DNA of 64,000 nt from contig OX578134.1 in the NCBI GenBank assembly GCA_951213105.1, positions 143,235,078 through 143,299,077 of the forward strand. The letters run 5' to 3'. Made by a program: the position numbers and the translations under genes. The notes beneath the pieces were generated by a model that worked only from the letters and a program-made list of their open reading frames with translations, had not been told where the DNA came from and did no database searches. Shown in pieces: positions 58,667 to 64,000 of the stretch. This DNA comes from Amaurobius ferox. Its lineage: Eukaryota; Arthropoda; Arachnida; Araneae; Amaurobiidae. Within the stretch, counting starts at the first letter, position 1; each line of letters begins with the position of its first letter.

Positions 58667-59616
58667 TCTGATATGAGCAGCACATGACTTTCCTTATATA
58701 ACGCTATGGATTTATTACTTTTACAGTAAAATATAATATATAATATCTACGGTACTGTGCTTTTATCGTTGAATTGTACATTTGGCAATTTTCCTGATGA
58801 CAGCATGTAAAACTATTTCAAAGTACCTAATCAACTTATATTTCGCGCAACTCTAAATAAACAATTATCAATATTGATAGTATCCTCAATAAGCGATACA
58901 GCCTATATAGTAAAATATTTTAATAACAAATTCATCAATTAGGCTTCATATTCATTTATTTAGCGTCATTTTTGCAATTTTTACGATATTTTTGTCAATC
59001 TGGGTTAAAATATTGCTTAGTTGGCGATACTTTGCTAAATCATTCGCCAAGTTTGCGAAATGCATCACTAAGTGTTACAGACAAAAGGAGGGAAGATAAT
59101 TTGTTATATACAAGAAGGTATGCTCATCATATCACGGAAATCAGAATTTGCGAAACATTGCTTCCTATTCTTGGAACATTAATTCCTATTAATGGAACAT
59201 TAACTCCTATTTATGGTTCATACCAGCATTCTAATGTTTATGTCAATTACTTTGCAATAAAATATACATAAATGTCTATTTAAGTAAATTTATAAAACAT
59301 TTTGATTTTTTGATGATTTTTTCAAAATTTGACTCGAAACTTTAGGGGATTCTGAACATTTGATTGCGTTAAAAAACAATAGGCTTCCACTATTCACGGA
59401 TTATAATTTTTGTACCAAATTTCGTTCGAATCGCTCCATTCGTTAGCGTGATATTGTTTCCACAGTCTTATTGACACACACAGACATCATCTCAAAAATG
59501 TTTGATTCGTGCTCATTGATGCTTGAAATGCACTCTCCCGTCGAAAACTCAAATTTGAATTTTCGACCCCGTCACAATACTTCCGTTATACATTATACTA
59601 TGTATATAAGCAAAGT
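58667..59616 (-). mobile_element. Family A, copy A6 (diverged)
   Basis: Reverse orientation. Starts TCTGATATGAGCAGCACATG, ACTTTCCTTATATAACG and keeps remnants of the GGCGA cluster at about 59022-59062. Then come GGTTCCA-type sequence, TTTGATTGCGTTAAAAAACA, a shortened CACACACAGA tract and TCGACCCCGTCACAATACTT, with a decayed palindrome at 59576-59616. It is clearly older than A1-A5. Confidence 0.7.
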
Positions 59617-59654
59617 AAAAATGTTCAGACAGATAAATCAATATTGGAAAGGAA

Positions 59655-59895
59655 ATAAATATATTGTTTATAAAATATGTAATTGTGTAAATCAGAATTG
59701 GCAACTCTCCAGGGGCAGATGTTACGAACTTCGGTGATCTCTCAGCTTTGTGAAAATAAGCTTTAGCCTAATTCTCGCAGAACTTTTAATTAAATTGGTG
59801 ATGAACTAGACAGGAATTAGAATACTTAGGAAAGTAAATTCAATTAGCATCCTTCAGACCAATATCTAGTTATTTGACGTCTAACACAGATAATT
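59655..59895 (+). repeat. Repeat family b, copy b6
   Basis: Contains AGAATTGGCAACTCTCCAGG, GGCAGATGTTACGAACTTCG, AATTCTCGCAGAACTTTTAA and ATTGGTGATGAACTAGACAG in family b order. It lies 39 bp after A6. Confidence 0.75.
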
Positions 59896-60445
59896 ATACG
59901 GCGTCACTTTAATGTTAAAATTTTTGAAACTCGCAATAAAGGAAAGAAAAATATGTTTTCTTATGCAATTGATTTAAATTTTTATTAAATAAATTGATTT
60001 GCAAATTTTAAATTTATTTATTTAACTCCTGCTGTGTTAAATCGTATTTACCATTTTTGTCTGCAGTTGTAACTTTACTTCATAATACCTTCATATTAAA
60101 AAGCCGATAATTTAAGTGTAAAATAAGTAGTAATTTTGCAGCAGATTTAAGTATAAATGTCAAATTTAGTTATGCCATTAGAAATATAACTTATTCTATT
60201 CAATATACATTTTGCATGTGAAATAACAAATATTATACATTTTTTGTTTATTAAATTGGTTTTGTTATATACAGCGGTTCCATTATTTAGAAATTTGTTC
60301 AAAAAATATATATTTGTATAGGAATTGCTTATATACAAATAGTACACCCAGTGCAAGTTAATTTTTGAAGTATAATATTTATAATATTTATAACTTTGAA
60401 GTATGATATTATAATATAAAAAGGTATTATAATTATAACTATAAT
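59896..60445. other. Spacer without recognised features
   Basis: AT-rich, no gene seen. Confidence 0.4.
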
Positions 60446-60910
60446 GACTTCCACTGTATGCATATTATAATGTATAAGAAAAGTATTGTGACGGTGTCGA
60501 AAATTCGAATTCGAGTTTTTGACGAACGAGAACATTTCAAGTATCCCTGAACTCGAAACGATCGTTTTTGAGATGATGTCTGTGTGTATATACGTTTTTG
60601 TGTGTATGTGTATCCAGCAGTCTATGGAAGCGATATTTCTTGAAAGAATGGAACGTTTTAAAGGAAATTTGGCACACAAAATAATGTGGTCTAAATTTGT
60701 AATCAGTGAAAAGCCTATGATTTGAAACGAATACGAATATTCGAAACCCCTCAAGTTTTCGATGGAAATTTTGAAAAAGTCAACAAGAATCAGAACATTC
60801 AATAATGTTACATATATAATAGTGAATTTTTTCATTAGGAAACGATTAACATAAGTTTTCGAAAACTGGCATGGACCGTTATCGATACATTGTTTTTTTT
60901 TTCAAATAAA

Positions 60911-61098
60911 TGGGTTCGAATCCTGCCAGCGGGCATGGATGTTGTGATGTCGAGGTTTAGTCAGTCTTCTGCCCTTGGGGAGCCTCAATAAAGTGAAGCT
61001 GCATATTATCCTTCGCCATGTGACCTGGGGTCTGTGGACGTGGTGTAAGGCTTTCCTTCGCCACGGGGATTAGAAACAACAAACAACACAACAACAAA
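60911..61098 (+). mobile_element. 5'-truncated SINE (second family) inside A7
   Basis: Begins at box B (GGGTTCGAATCCTGCCAGCG) followed by GGCATGGATGTTGTGATGTC, as in the SINE at 43298-43523, and ends in an AACAACAAACAACACAACAA tail. The box A half is missing, as expected of 5'-truncated retroposition. A target duplication could not be resolved. Confidence 0.75.
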
Positions 61099-61199
61099 AA
61101 ATCACGTAAAATTAAAAAAAATATATTAACTATTGTGAAATATGTTCACTTCTTATATGTAATATTATGTGATACATTCGTTAATTTCCTCTCTTTCAT

Positions 61200-61319
61200 T
61201 ATCCCCTCCATTCACTAGGAAAATACTTTGTGTAGTTTTGTATTTTGGAGTCGAGCAATTATCCCCTCCATTCACTAGGAAAATACTTTGCGTAGTTTTG
61301 TATTTTGGAGTCGAGCAAT
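61200..61319. repeat. 60-bp tandem duplication, one mismatch
   Basis: Two adjacent 60-bp units starting TATCCCCTCCATTCACTAGG; the only difference I see is TTTGTGTAG against TTTGCGTAG. It is a recent duplication within A7. Confidence 0.95.
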
Positions 61320-61494
61320 TCACCAACAGTCACTTATGAAGAAAATGATGGCAAATTGATGAATTAATTAATAAAATAATATTAATTTTTTAAATATGTC
61401 ATTCATATTTAGAACGTTTATCCAGAATCTATGTTATGTCTTGTTGGGAATTCAAAACTGAGCAGTCAACTTAGTTTATATGGTAAAACAATAC

Positions 61495-61745
61495 TGGGAA
61501 ATAAAATATAAAATGCAAATGCAATTTGCGAAAGTGAGAACTGGCAACTTTCCAGAAGCAGATGTCAAGACTACGTTTCTCTTTTTGATTTGTTAAAATT
61601 AGCATCAGACTGATTCTCTTGATCAGACTGAGTTTTCAATTAAATTGGTAATGGATTGACTTTAATAAAATTGATATCAAATTTGAGTTTACCTACCATA
61701 GATAATTGCATTTACAACCATTTAGTCTAAATAACTGCATATTAT
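61495..61745 (+). repeat. Repeat family b, copy b7
   Basis: Contains GCAATTTGCGAAAGTGAGAA, CTGGCAACTTTCCAGAAGCA and AATTAAATTGGTAATGGATT in family b order. Confidence 0.7.
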
Positions 61746-63159
61746 AAACAGTAATTTGCATGTTTATTGCTTAGTGTTTCGATGAGCTGAGATGAAAAGT
61801 TTTTAGTGAGGGGTATGACTGTTCGGATTCTGCTTACACAAATGAGATTGGTCCTGTACATTGAGCGTCGTTGGTCACTTTTCGAATGCGATGAATTTCC
61901 CAACCATTTTTCCGAATGTTCCTGTGAATGTTCCGAATGTTCCAGAATCGTAAGAATGGGTGCCATATCTGTGTGTCGACGTCAGGTGAATTCCGATGTC
62001 GAGTTTTCCCGGTTCACGCTCTTTGAGAACTATGCTTGGGAGTCTCTGATTCTCATTCTAGAATTTTCCTATCTCAAAATCCTGAATGGAATTGGTGCCA
62101 TAAGGCTACGTCTTCCTTCCTGCTTCCATGGAGTTGAAAGATGGTATTATGTAACTCATAAAAATTATTAATCAATCATAAAATGGTGAATCGTATAATT
62201 CTGATATTATTAGTGTTTTAAATGTATTATATCAGTATTGGTTAATACAACGTTTGTGTTATTGGTTATTATGCTCCTAAGAATCACTCTCAGCTGTTTC
62301 TCCTAAGGATGTCGCTTTCTGGCTACATTCTACTTGGAACATATCTGTATTATTGTATATAGCACAAGTAAAATATGCACTGTTGTCATTTTTGTCACTA
62401 TACCACTATACTTTGTTCACTATTATCTTTCTTAACTTTGTTTATGATTATTGGCTTATTGTTTCTTGTTTAATAAAACTAAGCTTAAAATTGTAATCAC
62501 AACTCTTGTCTGTGGTTTCACAAAAATCGACAGCACACTAGATACTATATACATATGTATATTTTATACATAATGTATATTTTATAGATACTGTACATAT
62601 AGGTATTTTAGATACTATTAGATATTGTATAGATATTTTTGGATACTGTATATTTTATTCAGTATTTTTATTATTGCGATTGCAATTGCTATGTAATAAT
62701 AGGCTGTTTTTAGGACTTCAATAAATTATGAAAATTAGCTGAAAGCAAATCAAAAATTGTGTATCTCTATTCTTAAAAACTCAAATTATATTATCATTGG
62801 CACAAAGTATTTAAAATAGGCAATATTATTGTTTGTAAAAAAGGGAATTCTATGGATAATTGTCAAAGGCTAATTTAAATATAAAATATATAATTTAAAT
62901 TTCTTATGTCTAAAACTTGATAAATAAATAAATATGCTAATATTAAAAATAACCTTTCAATTGTTCTTACACAAACATAAATGTTGAATATAAATAAGTC
63001 CTAATAATTATACGTAGGCAACATTTTATATTTTTATGAAACTGATACTGTTTTCTTACATCTTCTTTATTTATAACCTTATTTATCCAGACATTTTCTT
63101 TTATATTGTCGAAAACTGCAAAAAATATGTTCTCATTTTCAGTGAGAAAGCAATATAAG
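61746..63159. other. Spacer without a supported gene
   Basis: The 121-codon plus ORF at 61806-62171 includes a GAATGTTCC short repeat and no known domain. The stretch near 62460-62520 has AATAAA and a CTTGTCTGTGG block reminiscent of an LTR end, but I found no partner. A diverged TAGATACTATATA-type repeat lies at about 62535-62660. Confidence 0.4.
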
Positions 63160-63410
63160 GTATAAAAAATATATTGCATAACAAATGTAATTTGCGTAAG
63201 TGAGAATTGGCAACGATCCAGAGGCAAATGTTACTAACTACGAGGCTCTCTTTGTAAAAAAGCGTCAGCCACAATCTCACAGAGCTTTAATTAAATCGGT
63301 GATGAGCTGGACAGGAATTTGAATTCTTAGTGTAGTTAATTCGATTACCGACATTTACTCCAATAACTAGATGTTTGACTTCTGGCAAACAATGAAGTCT
63401 AGAGGTACAC
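63160..63410 (+). repeat. Repeat family b, copy b8 (reference copy)
   Basis: Order: ATATTGCATAACAAATGTAA, GTAAGTGAGAATTGGCAAC, GAGGCAAATGTTACTAACTA, CACAATCTCACAGAGCTTTA, TCGGTGATGAGCTGGACAGG, then CCAATAACTAGATGTTTGAC. No tRNA-like boxes and no coding capacity; terminal repeats were not found. Confidence 0.75.
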
Positions 63411-63526
63411 ATCTTTTCATCAATCTGTAAGTGTGGTGCTCCAATTTTCAGTCACAATTACTGCTTTCTCCAAAGTTCTTTTCTTCTTGAATTTAAATTA
63501 GTTATATTTTACACACGCTAATCAAA

Positions 63527-63556
63527 TTTCTCTCTCTCTCTCTCTCACTCTCACTC

Positions 63557-63622
<66 letters not shown>

Positions 63623-63827
63623 TGTATATGTATGTGTGTATATATATATGTATATGTGTATATATATATATATGTGTATATATATGTATATGTGTATATA
63701 TATATATGTATGTGTATATATATATATGTGTATATATATATGTGTATATATATATATATGTGTATATGTGTATATATGTATATGTGTATATATATATGTA
63801 TATGTGTATATATATATATGTGTATAT

Positions 63828-63902
<75 letters not shown>

Positions 63903-63905
63903 CAC

Positions 63906-63990
<85 letters not shown>

Positions 63991-64000
63991 TGTATATATA
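63527..64000. repeat. (TC)n then compound (TA)n/(TGTATA)n satellite to window end
   Basis: A TCTC tract at 63527-63557 leads into a long (TA)n. Then come TATGTGTA-type units, and after that TA runs punctuated by GCACATGTA at about 63870, 63902, 63942 and 63986. The three overlapping minus ORFs of I, Y, T and H are only translated repeat. Confidence 0.97.

Larger units (their letters stand above)
60446..61350 (+). mobile_element. Family A, copy A7 (diverged), with nested SINE
   Basis: Starts with a degraded palindrome and AAGTATTGTGACGGTGTCGA, then GATGATGTCTGTGTGTATA. A SINE at 60911-61098 interrupts it, and it resumes with a poly-A-rich stretch and CTTATATGTAATATTATGTG. The GGCGA cluster and far end are not recognisable. 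Within it, 61200-61259 is repeated at 61260-61319. Confidence 0.6.

Noticed and set aside
61806..62171. 121-codon ORF as a host gene
   Set aside because: No recognised domain, a short internal repeat (GAATGTTCC), and an antisense ORF of similar type across the same repeat.
63502..63991. Three overlapping minus ORFs of 146-155 codons
   Set aside because: They are translations of TA/TG satellite (I, Y, T, H only) with no start context or domain.

Overview
The window is AT-rich eukaryotic DNA, most likely from an arthropod and perhaps a chelicerate such as a spider. The reasons are a Dscam-type immunoglobulin gene broken into short phase-1 exons by a huge intron, (TA)n and (TG)n microsatellites, and dense interspersed repeats: Tc1/mariner, piggyBac, Helitron-like, Penelope-like and tRNA-derived SINE elements. 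There are no operons, prokaryotic signals or CRISPR arrays. No complete host gene is present. The species is an inference; the sequence alone does not fix it.

Host coding content. Two exons on the minus strand, 16098-16217 and 2287-2469, join in frame across a 13.6 kb intron. Together they make one Dscam-like Ig domain: the first exon carries the first cysteine and the core tryptophan, the second carries the DxGxYxC motif. A decayed SLC22-like transporter relic may lie at 26.4-27.2 kb. I saw no other host exon.

Layout. 0-0.8 kb: a Tc1/mariner-like deletion derivative with about 120 bp terminal inverted repeats. 0.8-17 kb: the Dscam exons and intron, holding a Tc1 relic, SINEs, minisatellites and a triplicated segment. 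17-26 kb: two related Helitron-like elements and the 3' end of a third, a Tc1 relic with a nested SINE, and two copies of a conserved ~0.95 kb repeat (family A). 26-31 kb: relics, including a LINE reverse transcriptase, and a family C repeat ending near a 200-N assembly gap. 31.5-33.8 kb: a Penelope-like element with an intact 494-codon reverse transcriptase ORF between 403-bp inverted repeats that differ at only about two positions. 34-40 kb: family A copies, one of them nested in a piggyBac-like relic. 40-55 kb: small repeat families, a ~340 bp direct-repeat pair, a second piggyBac relic split by a family C copy, and a Tc1 relic. 55-64 kb: a Tc1 relic inserted in a TA microsatellite, two more family A copies, copies of the ~230 bp family b, and a terminal TA/TG satellite.

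The most distinctive systems are (1) family A, seven copies with a terminal palindrome, a small 3' hairpin, a TG microsatellite and a cluster of TTGGCGA/TCGCCAA motifs, which I read as a non-autonomous Helentron/HINE-like family; and (2) the Penelope-like element with near-identical inverted arms and no visible endonuclease. Several insertions are nested, so their relative ages can be read off the sequence.
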